From Bettongia penicillata ogilbyi (Eukaryota > Chordata > Mammalia > Diprotodontia > Potoroidae), in the NCBI GenBank assembly GCA_023548195.1, contig JAJHZJ010000335.1, positions 4,187,967 through 4,251,966 on the forward strand: a DNA stretch of 64,000 nucleotides. Reading direction: 5' to 3'. Under the pieces are notes generated by a model, which was not told the DNA's origin, made no database searches, and worked only from the letters and a program-made list of their open reading frames with translations. A program made the position numbers and the translations under genes. This document shows, piece by piece, positions 21,038 to 30,860 of the stretch (within the stretch, counting starts at the first letter, position 1; every line of letters begins with the position of its first letter).

Positions 21038-21329
21038 AAATGACCAAGCTACTTCCTGAAATGGTAGTCCCAAGCAGTAACTCACCCAGTGAAAGAGGCC
21101 TTAGGGGCTGAGGTATTTCCAAGGGGAGACAGCAACTGCTATAAAAGAGGAAAAGTCCAGAGAGTCAGGGGTGGATGGAGCCAAGAGAGAAGAAACTTGA
21201 GCAAATATAATATCCAGGTACCTCTGACTTGAGCTAGAGAGCGAAATTAAGATAAAAGATACAATGAAAGGCAAAGGGAAGACAAAGTGATCAAGGAGGA
21301 TTGGAAGGCACGGACCCAGAGCTGGCATC

Positions 21330-22170
21330 TCACTGCCTCAGTTTACAGAAAAGGCAATCCAAACTCAGAGAGCAGAGAGGGGCAGCGCCAGGATATGAAC
21401 TCAGGATCTTTACCTCCAAAGGCAGCACCTTTCTTGCTGAGCTGCAGACTGCCAATGTGTCAGAGGCCTTCTGGTTCTGGCCCCCAAGCCACATTCATGC
21501 CATCTCTCTGGTAATTATACCACCTACCTTCTTTTCTCAGAATTAAGGAACGCATCCTTCACTATATCTTTTTATACCCTTTCTCACACACACCTTCTTA
21601 TATACTACCACCTACTTGCACCCATTTTTATTTGGGGCATTTAGAATTTTGATTCTTCCAAGACCTTGGTGTTCCATGATTGGAAGCTGTATAGCAATAA
21701 TGGAGAAGATTCAAAAGTGCCAGCAGAGCAGGGACTCACTGATGTGAGTATTCCCTTCCATGATACTTATTGTAATCATACTTATTGCTTGTCCATCCTA
21801 GACAACTCTTGTCTGTGTCTTCCCATGAGTTTACCACAGGAAATTCTCCCAGCATGATGGGAACCTTCCTCTTGCCATTACACAGAGAGCAAAGTAGACG
21901 TAGGGTATGCTTTGACCATCTCTCTCACTCGTTACATAACAGATCCATTATTTCTTCTGGTCATATATTTCTCTTGTGACATCCCTTTACACAATTTCTT
22001 CTGTATGATTCCTCATTTCTAATGTTTCATGCCTCTCATATGTACTGTGTAACTTCTCCATGGTCCTCTGGGGGATACTGAAGTGGGATTTTTTAACTCA
22101 TATACATATGGCATCACCAGAAGAGCATTCATGATAAAGTGGGCCTTGGTTTCAGGGAGAACCCTGGGAT
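21330..22170. other. No recognisable feature
   Basis: Short overlapping frames (21287-21546, 21666-21979) have no domain. The sequence around 21330-21460 is fairly GC-rich and resembles a decayed MIR (CAGTTTACAGAAAAGGCAAT). Confidence 0.4.
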
Positions 22171-22205
22171 CAAAGACCTTTGCAATTTCTCAAAGGCCTT
22201 CCTTT

Positions 22206-22450
22206 GGGAAGGTAGGTAGTACAGTATGTAAAGCATTGGCCCTGGAGTCAGGAAGACTCTCTTCATGAGTTCAAATCTAGCTTCAGACACTTACTAACTG
22301 TGTGACCTGGGCAAGTCACTTAACTTTGTTTGCCTCAGTTTCCTCATCTATAAAATGAGCTGGAGAAGGAAATGGCAAAACAGTCCAGCACCTCTGCCAA
22401 GAGAACCCCAAATGGAGTCATGAAGGGTCAGATATGACTTGACTCAACAA
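22206..22450 (+). mobile_element. BovB-tailed SINE
   Basis: The order is GGCCCTGGAGTCAGGAAGAC, GAGTTCAAATCTAGC, CTGTGTGACCTGGGCAAGTC, GAGCTGGAGAAGGAAATGGC, AACCCCAAATGGAGTCATGA and GACTCAACAACAA. Flanking CAAAGGCCTT (22191-22200) and AAAAGGCCTT (22452-22461) are the probable target-site duplication. Confidence 0.9.
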
Positions 22451-22519
22451 CAAAAGGCCTTGCAATCTGTTCTGCTCCTCCTCCTGTTCGGTTATGGGTC
22501 CAGATTATGGTTCCTGCAG

Positions 22520-22810
22520 TCATACAGCTAACTAGCTGGATGACTCTGGGAAAGTCACTTAACTTCTTTTCAGCCTTAGTTTCTTCATCTGTAAATTGCA
22601 ACATGGCAGTGTCACTGTGGGGTATAATGGATAGAAAGCTGGTCTCAGTGTTAGGAGGACCTGTGTTCAAGTTTCACTTCTGACACATGCTATTCATTTG
22701 CCTCCCAATGACCCTAAGCAGCTCTCTGTGACTAAGTGACAAGAAGGGAATGATCTACATTGGCAGAGGGACTTCCTCACCAGGAATTCCCCATCCCAAT
22801 GAAAGCACAA
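22520..22810 (+). mobile_element. Two SINE fragments, second with a distinct tail
   Basis: A headless piece (TAACTAGCTGGATGACTCTG to TCATCTGTAAATTGCAACA) is followed by a second head (GGTATAATGGATAGAAAGCT, GTGTTCAAGTTTCACTTCTG). That head leads to the tail GATCTACATTGGCAGAGGGA...CCAATGAAAGCAC. The same tail type occurs at 38190-38390 and matches none of the LINEs recognised here. Confidence 0.7.
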
Positions 22811-22824
22811 GATGAGTCAAATAT

Positions 22825-23140
22825 CATTATCAATTAGCACGCATTTATTAAGCACTGCCCTAAGTGCTAGGGATAGAGAGAAAAAGCAAAACCGGTCTCT
22901 AACACCAAAGAATTTTCACTCTGCTAGAAAGGGCAGAATGTGCCAGATGAATACAGAATAGATGTAGGGAAACTTTGGATTGGCAGGTGGGAGGATGGGA
23001 AACAGCCTCGTGAAGAAGGTGGCCCTTGAGCTGGTCCTGAAGAAAGTCAGGGCCTAAAAAGGAAGGACAAGCATTCCAGGTGTGAGAGACAGCCAGTACA
23101 TAACTTGATAGAGGAGCTCTGCAAGTGGTCCTGGGAAAAT
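22825..23140 (-). mobile_element. L2 fragment
   Basis: ACGCATTTATTAAGCACTGC, TAAGTGCTAGGGATAGAGAG, GAAGGTGGCCCTTGAGCTGG and GACAAGCATTCCAGGTGTGA are the antisense L2 3' region followed by the ORF2 end. Confidence 0.85.
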
Positions 23141-23304
23141 ATGAGAGTATAAAAGACAGATTTTCATTGTAACGCCTAAAACAGAGCCTATTAAGATACT
23201 GAAAATGAACTTTCTTCCCCATAACTCAGGTGATGGACACTTCTTGCTCAAGACCAAAGGTACTAATTATATTTAACTAAGTTATGACTTGAGAAAGGGG
23301 GGAG

Positions 23305-23830
23305 GGTTGCTGTTGGTTGTTCAGTCAAGTCCAACTCTCAGTGACCCCATGGACCACAGCACTCCAGGCTCTTCTAACCTCCATTATTTCTTAAAGTCTG
23401 TCCAAGTACATGTTCCTTGTTTCCATGAGACTATCCAGCCATCTTATCCTCTGCTGTCCCCTTTTCCTTTTATCTTCAATCTTTCCCAGTTGGTCTTTTC
23501 CAATGTATCCCATCTTTTCATTATGTGAGCAAAGTATTTAAACTTCAGCTTCAGCATTTGACCTTCCAGTGAATAGTATGAATTAATTTCTTTAAGTATT
23601 AACCGATTCGATTTCCCTGCTATCCAAGGGACTCTCAAAAGTCCTCTCCAGCACCACAATTCAAAAGTGTCGATTCTGGGGGCACTTAGCTTTCCTTATA
23701 GTTCAACTCTAACAGCCATACATTGCTACTGAACTTTATTGACCTTCGTCAGCAATATGCTCTCCAGGTTTGCCATAACTTTCCCTCCAAAGAGCAAGCA
23801 TCTTTAATTTCATGGCTGCAGTTGCTGTCT
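23305..23830 (-). mobile_element. BovB (RTE-BovB) LINE 3' fragment
   Basis: The minus strand encodes a BovB-type C-terminus, with the 3' terminus at about 23305-23350 (antisense TTGTTCAGTCAAGTCCAACT then AGTGACCCCATGGACCACAG). This end is the same sequence that closes the BovB-tailed SINEs, for example antisense 45293-45333. BovB is an RTE-clade LINE known for horizontal spread between vertebrates. This copy is 5'-truncated and dead. Confidence 0.88.
23444..23659 (-). pseudogene. BovB reverse-transcriptase C-terminal remnant
   Basis: A 71-codon open piece reads WCWRGLLRVPWIAGKSNRLI, then LKEINSYYSLEGQMLKLKF, then YFAHIMKRWDTLEKTNWERL. In BovB families this is the segment downstream of the catalytic RT motifs. 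It starts with an incidental ATG and is closed by stops on both sides. Confidence 0.88.
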
Positions 23831-23839
23831 TCAGTGTGA

Positions 23840-24040
23840 TCCTGGGCAGGTCACAAGTCACTAAGTCACTGTGTCTGTCTCAGTCTCTGCATCTATAAAA
23901 TGAAGATAATATTCCAAGTGCTGTGAGGATGAAGTGAGATAATTTTTGTAATAGTATAATAATATAATAATATTGTAATTATAATAATATTAGCATGGAA
24001 CCTGGAATATAGTAGGTGCGTAATAAAGTCTTGTTCCCTT
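23840..24040 (+). mobile_element. L2-tailed SINE
   Basis: GTGATCCTGGGCAGGTCACA, CTCTGCATCTATAAAATGAA, TGCTGTGAGGATGAAGTGAG and ATAGTAGGTGCGTAATAAAG are in order. The AT-rich run TAATAATATAATAATATTG has expanded inside the tail. Confidence 0.75.
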
Positions 24041-24204
24041 CCTTTTCCTTCAGATGATTTTAGGTCTCAGTCTCTCCACAGAATATAATAACAATTTATA
24101 CAGTGCCTTTTATAAGTCTTTTTAAAGTCTTAATGGGAATGCAAGCTTGTGAATCTTTGTGGGTAGGAAATAAATACTTGTCCCATACTAGATTCATATT
24201 ATGC

Positions 24205-24425
24205 ATCATAGTTGATATTCAGTAGTTTTTCAGCTGTGTTCAGTTCTTTGTGATTCCAGTTGCGGTTTTCTTGGCAAAGACACTGGAGTGGTTTGCCATT
24301 GCCTTCTCCAGCTCATTTTACAGATGAGGAAATTGAGGCAAACAGGGTTAAGTGACTTGCCCAGAGTGACACGGTTAGTGATTTAGACTGGATTTGAACT
24401 TAGGTCTTCCTGACTTGAGGTTCTT
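24205..24425 (-). mobile_element. BovB-tailed SINE, head truncated
   Basis: GTGTTCAGTTCTTTGTGATT, GACACTGGAGTGGTTTGCCA, TCATTTTACAGATGAGGAAA and GGATTTGAACTTAGGTCTTC are the antisense order. The tRNA head end is missing. Confidence 0.88.
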
Positions 24426-24429
24426 TCTC

Positions 24430-24950
24430 AGAATAGCTGTCTCATCAAGCTTACAAATGTTTTCTGTACTCCCATTAGATGCTTAGGGAAAAGGGACTTT
24501 CACAGCACGCTATTTAGGGAGTCACGCTAACACAAAAGCTAAAATGAGACAATTCTACTATGAACCTGTCTGCTGCTAAGTAGCCAAAGGAACCCTTACT
24601 TTGGTCAAAAAGGGACCCAGTGGTGCTCCATTGACTAGGTTCTGTCAAGGGCTGGTTGCATCGCACGCCAAAAAGGCCAAAGTTCCCCCAGAGATGAGGT
24701 GGGGAGGTGGGAGAAGGGGGAGGAGGGAGGTGCCTGCTCCACACTGGACATTCATTCAGCTATGACTCAGCAGGAAGCGAGCCATGCCCTGAGTCACTCA
24801 CTCCCCTTCCACCACACCCAGGCCTTTCCTTAGAAATGGAACTTGCTCTTGGTAAAAAGGAGTTTGAGGCTGGAGACCATGGGGTTAGCCCCTGCCTCTG
24901 TCCAGGCAAGCCAGTCTGTCCTAGGCCATCCCCTCTTGGACTCCCTCCTG
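24430..24950. other. Repeat-free, GC-richer stretch
   Basis: No repeat is recognised. Overlapping frames on both strands (24514-24744, 24707-25054) are mostly a by-product of the G-rich run at 24700-24735. It contains the paired AP-1-like sites listed next. Confidence 0.5.
24762..24796. promoter_or_regulatory. Paired AP-1/MARE-like sites
   Basis: TGACTCAGCA (24762-24771, an AP-1 core with a MAF-type GCA half) and TGAGTCA (24790-24796, perfect AP-1 core) lie 28 bases apart. They sit in a repeat-free segment just downstream of a G-rich tract. Whether any factor binds is unknown. Confidence 0.3.
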
Positions 24951-24954
24951 CCCT

Positions 24955-25140
24955 CCCAGGCTCTCTTCAGTGCTACCTCCTACATAAAGTTTCTCCCAAT
25001 TCCCCTCACATGTTCATCCTCTCCATCCCCTCAGTGAAATTACATCCTACATAATTTATATTGACTTATCTGCTGTGTCCTCGATCTCTCCCTCCCATAC
25101 CTAGAATAGAAGCTCTTTGAGGTTGTGTTTTTTTACTTTT
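24955..25140 (+). mobile_element. L2 3' UTR fragment
   Basis: CATAAAGTTTCTCCCAATTC, TTATATTGACTTATCTGCTG and CTAGAATAGAAGCTCTTTGA are the sense L2 3' UTR. The following SINE replaces the terminus. Confidence 0.75.
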
Positions 25141-25149
25141 TTCTTTATA

Positions 25150-25375
25150 TCAGGCAACTAAGTAGTGCACTAGACTTGATGTCAGTTAAAGTCTGTCCTC
25201 TGTCACTTACTAGTTATGTGACCTTAAACAAGTCATTTAACCTGTTTGCCTCAGTTTTCTCATCTGTAAAACGGTACCTACCTCACAGGTTGCTGTGAAG
25301 ATCCCATGAGATATTTGTAAAGCATTTAGAATCATTCTTGGCACATAGTAGGTGTTCTAGAAATGCTTATTCGCT
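25150..25375 (+). mobile_element. L2-tailed SINE, full length
   Basis: CAGGCAACTAAGTAGTGCAC, CTAGTTATGTGACCTTAAAC, CTCATCTGTAAAACGGTACC, CAGGTTGCTGTGAAGATCCC and GCACATAGTAGGTGTTCTAG follow the complete head-core-tail order. Confidence 0.88.
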
Positions 25376-25489
25376 TCCTTTACCCCCCACCCACCCACCC
25401 TGGGTTTGTACATGGTTGGGATGAGGGGGAGAGTGGGGAGGGCCTTAATAAATGCCTGTTGAGTTGAATTGTTAAAGGAAAAAGAATCT

Positions 25490-25610
25490 CTGGTTTCATG
25501 GTCTAACTTTACAGCTGAAGACCAGAATGTGAGTGACTGCCCCAAGGTCACGCAGCCAGTAAACTGAAAAGCCAGCAATAAATCTCCTAGGAAGATCTTC
25601 AAGCTCCAGT
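25490..25610 (-). mobile_element. MIR-like fragment
   Basis: AGACCAGAATGTGAGTGACT, CCCAAGGTCACGCAGCCAGT and AAGCTCCAGTCTGGTGCCTC are antisense MIR. Confidence 0.65.
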
Positions 25611-25714
25611 CTGGTGCCTCTGCTTCTCAAAGTGACCAACCCCCATCCCAGAAGCCAGTTCTCCCTTGAGTGGTGGAGCTGAGGCCAAGTGAAAGAAGGT
25701 AAAGGAGGCCTGGG

Positions 25715-25905
25715 ACTAGAATGAGAAGATCTGAGCTGGAATCAGTCCTACATTTACTAGCTAGGCGACCGTGGGCAAGTCATTTTCCTGCTCAGAGATT
25801 CAGTTTCCTCCTCTGTAAAACTGGGACAATCCTTTGCATTGCAACTTCCCAGGGTTGTCACGAGCAAAGAGTTTTGTAAACCTGAAAAGCGTTACAGAAA
25901 TGTGA
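25715..25905 (+). mobile_element. L2-tailed SINE
   Basis: AGAAGATCTGAGCTGGAATC, CCGTGGGCAAGTCATTTTCC, GTTTCCTCCTCTGTAAAACT and CCAGGGTTGTCACGAGCAAA are in canonical order. Confidence 0.8.
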
Positions 25906-26059
25906 GCGGTTAATGGTTGGAATGACTCATATGTGGAACAATTAAGGGAATAATCCAAGAAGCATGCCATCGAGTGCCAGGTTCAGGCAGATGGAAAAGG
26001 TCACCATGGGCGGCACTCACTGGGGAAGGCTCGCTTCCTGGAGGAGCTGGGAAAAGGAA

Positions 26060-26100
26060 CTAAACTGGGAGTCAGGGAACCTGGGTTCAAATCCTGACTG
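26060..26100 (+). mobile_element. SINE head stub before the GGAA tract
   Basis: ACTGGGAGTCAGGGAACCTG followed by GGTTCAAATCCTGACTGCAG is a SINE head. It stops abruptly where the microsatellite begins. Confidence 0.65.
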
Positions 26101-26235
26101 CAGAAGGAAGGAAGGAAAGAAGGAAGGAAGGAAGGAAGGAAGGAAGGAAGGAAGGAAGGAAGGAAGGAAGGAAGGAAGGAAGGAAGGAAGGAAGGAAGGA
26201 AGGAAGGAAGGAAGGAAGGAAGGAAGGAAGGAAGG
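26101..26235. repeat. (GGAA)n microsatellite, about 33 units
   Basis: About 135 bases of nearly perfect GGAA units have one AAAGAAGG interruption near the start. The two complementary low-complexity frames across it are artefacts. Uninterrupted GGAA tracts of this size are known binding platforms for ETS-family factors when those are present. Confidence 0.97.
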
Positions 26236-26254
26236 ACTTATGAAGCACTTGCCA

Positions 26255-26342
26255 AGGGGCAGCAAGGTGGCAAAGTGGATGGAGGATTAGTCCTGGAGTC
26301 AGGAAGACTCATCTTCATGAATTCAAATCTGGCCCCAGATTT
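26255..26342 (+). mobile_element. SINE head fragment
   Basis: GGGGCAGCAAGGTGGCAAAG, CTGGAGTCAGGAAGACTCAT and GAATTCAAATCTGGCCCCAG form a head without body. It ends at the AGAGAC repeat. Confidence 0.85.
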
Positions 26343-26344
26343 AC

Positions 26345-26455
26345 TATGAAGGAGAGAGGAGAGGGAGGGAGAAAGAGAGACAGAGACACAGAGAGACAGA
26401 GACAGACAGAGAGGTAGAGACAGAGAGACAGAGACACAGAGAGACAGAGACAGAG
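26345..26455. repeat. (GACAGA)n-type purine-rich repeat
   Basis: AGAGACAGAGACAGACAGAG-type units alternate with GAGA runs over about 110 bases. Confidence 0.9.
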
Positions 26456-26555
26456 AATGTATTTAGTGTCAGTGCTGAGAACACAAATATAAGCAAAAAG
26501 AAAAACAGCCCCTCCCCTCATGGAACTTACACTGTAATGGGGGAAGACAAAAGCT
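26455..26555 (-). mobile_element. L2 fragment
   Basis: GTGCTGAGAACACAAATATA and CCTCATGGAACTTACACTGT are antisense L2. The tract above replaces its 3' end. Confidence 0.65.
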
Positions 26556-26559
26556 GGAA

Positions 26560-27050
26560 AGGGAAGCTGAAGAAGGGGAAGATTGGAGGTGAGGAGAAGA
26601 TGGGTAAAGAAGTGGTCATGGGCGTCTCGGGCTGACACAGGTTCCTGTGGCTGTTGAAGACACTTCCTCAAATGAAGGTTCTAAGGAGGAACTCACCAAT
26701 GGGAAGGCATTTCCATCCTGAGAAGGCTGCTGAGGAAGAGGGGAGAAGTCATCATGGGAGTCACAGGCTGGGCTGTGTCTCAAATGAGAGACAATTATCA
26801 AAATATTTTTTAAAGCAAGCATGGATGCCAAGTCAAGAATCCTTGGGTCAGATAATCAGGTTCCTTATGGAATATTATATATTTTATTGCATATTATATG
26901 AATATAATATTGTGTACTGCATACTCTAAAATGCCTTTTTTTACTGTGACAGTCCAGTTTCCTATGGCCTTTCTCAGCTCTGACAATTTATATCCTCAGG
27001 TCTTTTTCAGCACCAATATGCTATATTCCATGTTCTAAGGAAAGGATGCA
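26560..27050. other. No recognisable feature
   Basis: A frame at 26654-26929 has no known domain. AT-rich short repeats (TATTATATATTTTATTGCAT) lie near 26870-26920. Confidence 0.4.
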
Positions 27051-27260
27051 TGGTGTGGTGGAAACAGTCTGCTGACTCTGAAGTCGGAGAACCTAGGTTT
27101 GAATTCTCCCTCTATACTTCCTATCTGTGTCACCTTGGGTAAGCAGCATAACCTCTCTGGGCCTCAGTGTCCTCATCTGAAAACTGACAGGTTGGGTCCC
27201 TTCCACATCTGACATTCCCTGTTTTAAGGTCCTCTCAAGCTCTAACATTGTGTATCCTAC
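27050..27260 (+). mobile_element. L3-tailed SINE
   Basis: GCATGGTGTGGTGGAAACAG, GGTTTGAATTCTCCCTCTAT, CTGTGTCACCTTGGGTAAGC and a TCCTCTCAAGCTCTAACATT tail show the whole element. Confidence 0.75.
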
Positions 27261-27274
27261 CCCTTCCAGGCAAT

Positions 27275-27372
27275 CAATCAGCAAGCATTCATTTATTAAG
27301 CACCTCTTACGTGCCACAAAGTGGCTATATAAAAACAAAATGGCCCAGCCCCAAGGAGCTTACATTGTACTG
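27275..27372 (-). mobile_element. L2 3' end with tetranucleotide tail
   Basis: CAATCAATCAGCAAGCATTC, ATTTATTAAGCACCTCTTAC and CCCAAGGAGCTTACATTGTA are the antisense 3' end. The AATCAATCAG stretch is the terminal short-repeat tail. Confidence 0.85.
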
Positions 27373-27539
27373 TGACGTTCTCTTCTTTAAGGTCCTGTAC
27401 CTACCCTGCCATGTTGGATAGCTTTGGGAAGTGCCATTGGATGGGCTTTGTCAGTTATACTGATGACATAACTGATATAAGCCAAAGAGATTCCAGTGTC
27501 CATGCTATTGAAAAAGCAAAAAAGACATGTGTTAATATT

Positions 27540-28240
27540 TATTTATGTATTGTTTTCAACATTCACCTCCATAAGATTTTGAGTTCTAAATTTTCTCCTC
27601 CGTTTCTCTTCCCTCTCCTCAAGACAGCATGCAATCTAATATTGGCTATTCATATACATTCATATTAAACACATTTTCACATTGGTCATGTTGTAAAAAA
27701 GAACTAAAACCAATAGGAGAAACCACAAGAAAGAAGAAACCAAAAAAAAAAGAGAGAGAATAAATAATATGCTTTGATCTGCATTCAGACTCCATAGTTC
27801 TTTCTCTGCATGTGGATAGTATTTTCCATCATGAGTCTTTTGGAGTTGTCCTAGATCATTGTATGGCTCAGAAGAGCTGAGTCTATGAAAGTTAGTCATC
27901 CCACAATGCTGTTGCTACTATGTACAGTGGTCTCCTGGTTCTGCTCATTTCACTCAGCATCAGTCCATATAAGTCTTTCCAGGTTTTTCTGCAGTCTGCC
28001 TGCTCACCACGTCTTAAAGAGCAATCGTATTCCATGACATTCATAGACCACAATTTGTTCAATTGATGGGCATCTTCTCAATTTCCAATTCTTGGCTACC
28101 ACACAAAAAGAGCTGCTATAAATATTATTATACATGTGGGTCCTTTTCCCATTTTTATGATCTCTTTGGGATATAGACCTAGAAGAGCTATTACTGGGTC
28201 AAAGGATACACACAGTTTTCTACTCCTTTGGGCATAGTAA
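27540..28240 (-). mobile_element. 5'-truncated L1 (ORF2 end and 3' UTR)
   Basis: TTTTCAACATTCACCTCCAT, TTGAGTTCTAAATTTTCTCC, GACAGCATGCAATCTAATAT, then GGTCATGTTGTAAAAAAG, TGGTTCTGCTCATTTCACTC and CAATTTGTTCAATTGATGGG are the reverse complement of the L1 seen at 2240-2985, in the same order. It is better preserved than that copy. Confidence 0.9.
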
Positions 28241-28860
28241 GGACATGTATTAATTAAGGCCCATCCATGGCTCTAAGAGAAGCTATGGTCCCTTCCTTCC
28301 CTGGTCACATTCTCACCTGACAATTAAAAGATTTCTAAAGATTATAATTCTTCCAGAGAAAGAATTGATAAATAGAAATACGTATAGAATGATTTTACAA
28401 ATGTGTGTATACATACAGACATATTTGTGTCTAATGGTAGCCATCTGTCATGGGTAGGGAAGAAAAAATAGAAAATCACATGAAAACTTTATTATATATT
28501 TAAAAGAAATAGCAAGTTGTACATAATAGCTTTGGAGTTTCATGTGCAATCAACATTTTTTCTAATTCTACTATGTTATGGAAATTCTTGTGTAAAAATA
28601 CATACAAATAAACAATTATAATTCTTTATGTATATGAAAATGTTTGTGTTCATAGATGTTTGTCAAGTTCCTAATGCCAGAAAATAAAAGTTGCTTTTTA
28701 AATTATTATTCTTTTTCAAGAAGTTAATAGAAAGTTGCAAAGAAGGAAATTGGTTAGACTTTACAACTAGCTACCCATTGGGTGTGGGAAGTAAGGTGGT
28801 ATGATGAAAAAGCTTACTTGACCTCCAGAAACCTTATCTATATTTAAACCTTGGGTTTAA
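28240..28860. other. AT-rich, no recognisable feature
   Basis: No repeat is recognised. The stretch is strongly AT-rich between 28370 and 28730. Confidence 0.4.
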
Positions 28861-29060
28861 ATCTTATCCACTCAACAGCCCTGTAAGGTAGGTATTAAAG
28901 CTTCTATTAACTCCATTCTATGGGAAAGGAAACTGAGGCTTAGAAACATTAATAGCCTTGGCCCCATTCACACAGAGTTACTGCACGAGGGAAGATTCAA
29001 ACCCACATCTTCCTGACTGAGGAAAACACCCCATTGCCTGCACCATAATGTCTACCCAAG
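28860..29060 (-). mobile_element. MIR-like SINE
   Basis: CAGCCCTGTAAGGTAGGTAT, GGAAACTGAGGCTTAGAAAC, GATTCAAACCCACATCTTCC and CATTGCCTGCACCATAATG are antisense MIR in full order. Confidence 0.82.
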
Positions 29061-29399
29061 AAGGCAAATTGACCTTTTATTCACATTGTTTCTGCCAAAT
29101 GATGAGTTATTTTGTGGGGGTGAGGAAAAAAGGGTTGTACTTGAATAGACTAACAAGAAACTTAGAACAATGACTTCATTTTCCACCCTCTAAAAACCCA
29201 TGGACATGACATGTTCATTGATCATTTCTGCAGACTTGGGCTGGGAAAGGCAGCCTTTCTTGGGAGTTATTGGTGTGGAAATCACATGCTATGTTTCCCA
29301 ATATCCTCACAACGAGCTCCACATTTGGGAAATTAAACCAGTAACAAGGTCACCCTTTGAAGAAAAGGGGCTAGGTACAGCACAGCAAAACTGGCATCC

Positions 29400-30010
29400 T
29401 CACTTGCCAGCTTCATTTCAGAATGACAGCATTTCAGACTTGAGGTGGGCCTTGGGGGCCATCTAATACAACCCATACCCCAATCAGAATCCTCTCCACA
29501 AGCTACCCAGTAATGGATCACCTGACCTTTGCTCAAAGACCTCCAGGGTCTGTGAACCCATGCCCACCACTGAGGGATAAAAATTTTTCCTGACATCAGG
29601 TCTCAATTTGCCTGTTTTCTGTTTCCATCCATTAATCTTGGTTCTTCCCCCTGAGACCAAGCAAAGCAAGCTAAATCCATCTTCCTTGGGATAGTTCAAA
29701 GAGCTATCACTTGTCCCTGAGCTTTCTCTTCTCTAAATGAAGTATCCACAAAACCTTCAACCAAATCTCATGTGGTCTGTGGTTGCCTTCCCATGGACAC
29801 TCTCCAGCTTATCACCATCATTCCTAAAATGTGGTGTCCAACTGACCACTCTCATTTATATGTGGCCTGACGAAGGTAGAGTACAGCAAGGCTACTACTT
29901 CCTTATACCTAGGAGTGATACCTCTCTTAACTGTTTAAAATTCTATTATATTTGTTGGCCATTGTAGCACACTGTTACCTCATCTTGCAATCCAATAAAA
30001 TCCCCAGATC
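29400..30010 (-). mobile_element. L3/CR1 3' region, about 600 bases
   Basis: ACAGCATTTCAGACTTGAGG, GGGGGCCATCTAATACAACC, ATCCATTAATCTTGGTTCTT and TAGTTCAAAGAGCTATCACT, then CTCTCATTTATATGTGGCCT, run in the antisense order of the mammalian L3 3' UTR. Internal frames carry no domain. Confidence 0.75.
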
Positions 30011-30204
30011 TTTTTTTCAGATAAATAAAAGTTGAGGGTTGAGAAAAGGGGAGACAAAGGGCATCTGTACCCCAACAAGCAGGAATTTGGTCATTCCAAT
30101 CAACCTGGTAAAATGGAAAAATGTAAACTTCTTTAGGGCAGGGGGTTTTATTTTAATCCCAAGCCTGAGTAAATATGCAGACAGGCAAGTAAATGTATGA
30201 ATAA

Positions 30205-30500
30205 CTTTTTTAAAAAACACTTATTAAGCACTTACTAAATGCCTAGGGCAACAAGGTAGTACCATAGCACACAGAGTGCTGGGCCTGGAGCAGGAAGACT
30301 CATCTTCATTAGTTAAAACCAGCTTCTGACACTTACTAATTGTGTGACTGCAGGAAAGTTGCTTAACCCCTGTCTACCTCAGTTTCCTCATCTGTAAAAT
30401 GAGCTGGAGAAGGAAATGGCAAACCACTCAGGTGTCTTTGCCAAGAAAACCCAGGCACAAAGAATCACACACAACTAAAAAAATGACTGAACAACAGAAA
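30205..30500 (+). mobile_element. BovB-tailed SINE adjoining an L2 stub
   Basis: ACTTATTAAGCACTTACTAA (30210-30243) is a minus-strand L2 stub. The SINE follows: GGGCAACAAGGTAGTACCAT, GGGCCTGGAGCAGGAAGACT, GAGCTGGAGAAGGAAATGGC, then a GACTGAACAACAG end. Confidence 0.87.
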
Positions 30501-30624
30501 TGTTGAATGTGAGTGGAACTGAAAAACATCCCATCAAGTCAGGTGTTTGGTAGAGTCTCCTCATTCATGCCTTCCATCTCTCTCCTCCCCCACCCTTCCT
30601 ACACTTTATTGCCCAAAGTTCAGA

Positions 30625-30860
30625 AGATTTTAGAACTGGAAAGTTCATTACAGACTACCTATAGAGTCTATTATAGAATTATCCATTTTAGAACTGGATC
30701 ATAGAGATCAAGTAGTCCAACCTACCCTCATGTTACAGAAGTATAAACTGAGGCTCAGAGAGATGAAGTGATCTATTGAAAGTGGACTGGGCAGGACAGT
30801 TACTTTACAGCCCACTGAGGCTAGGATGTCTATGCATGGAACTCTGCCCCCTACACCACA
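30625..30860 (-). mobile_element. MIR/L3-like fragment
   Basis: TTAGAACTGGATCATAGAGA, TCAAGTAGTCCAACCTACCC and ATAAACTGAGGCTCAGAGAG are the L3-like boundary followed by the antisense MIR core. Confidence 0.65.

Noticed and set aside
26017..26290. FLPS-repeat frame (minus) and KEGR-repeat frame (plus)
   Set aside because: Both are translations of the GGAA microsatellite.
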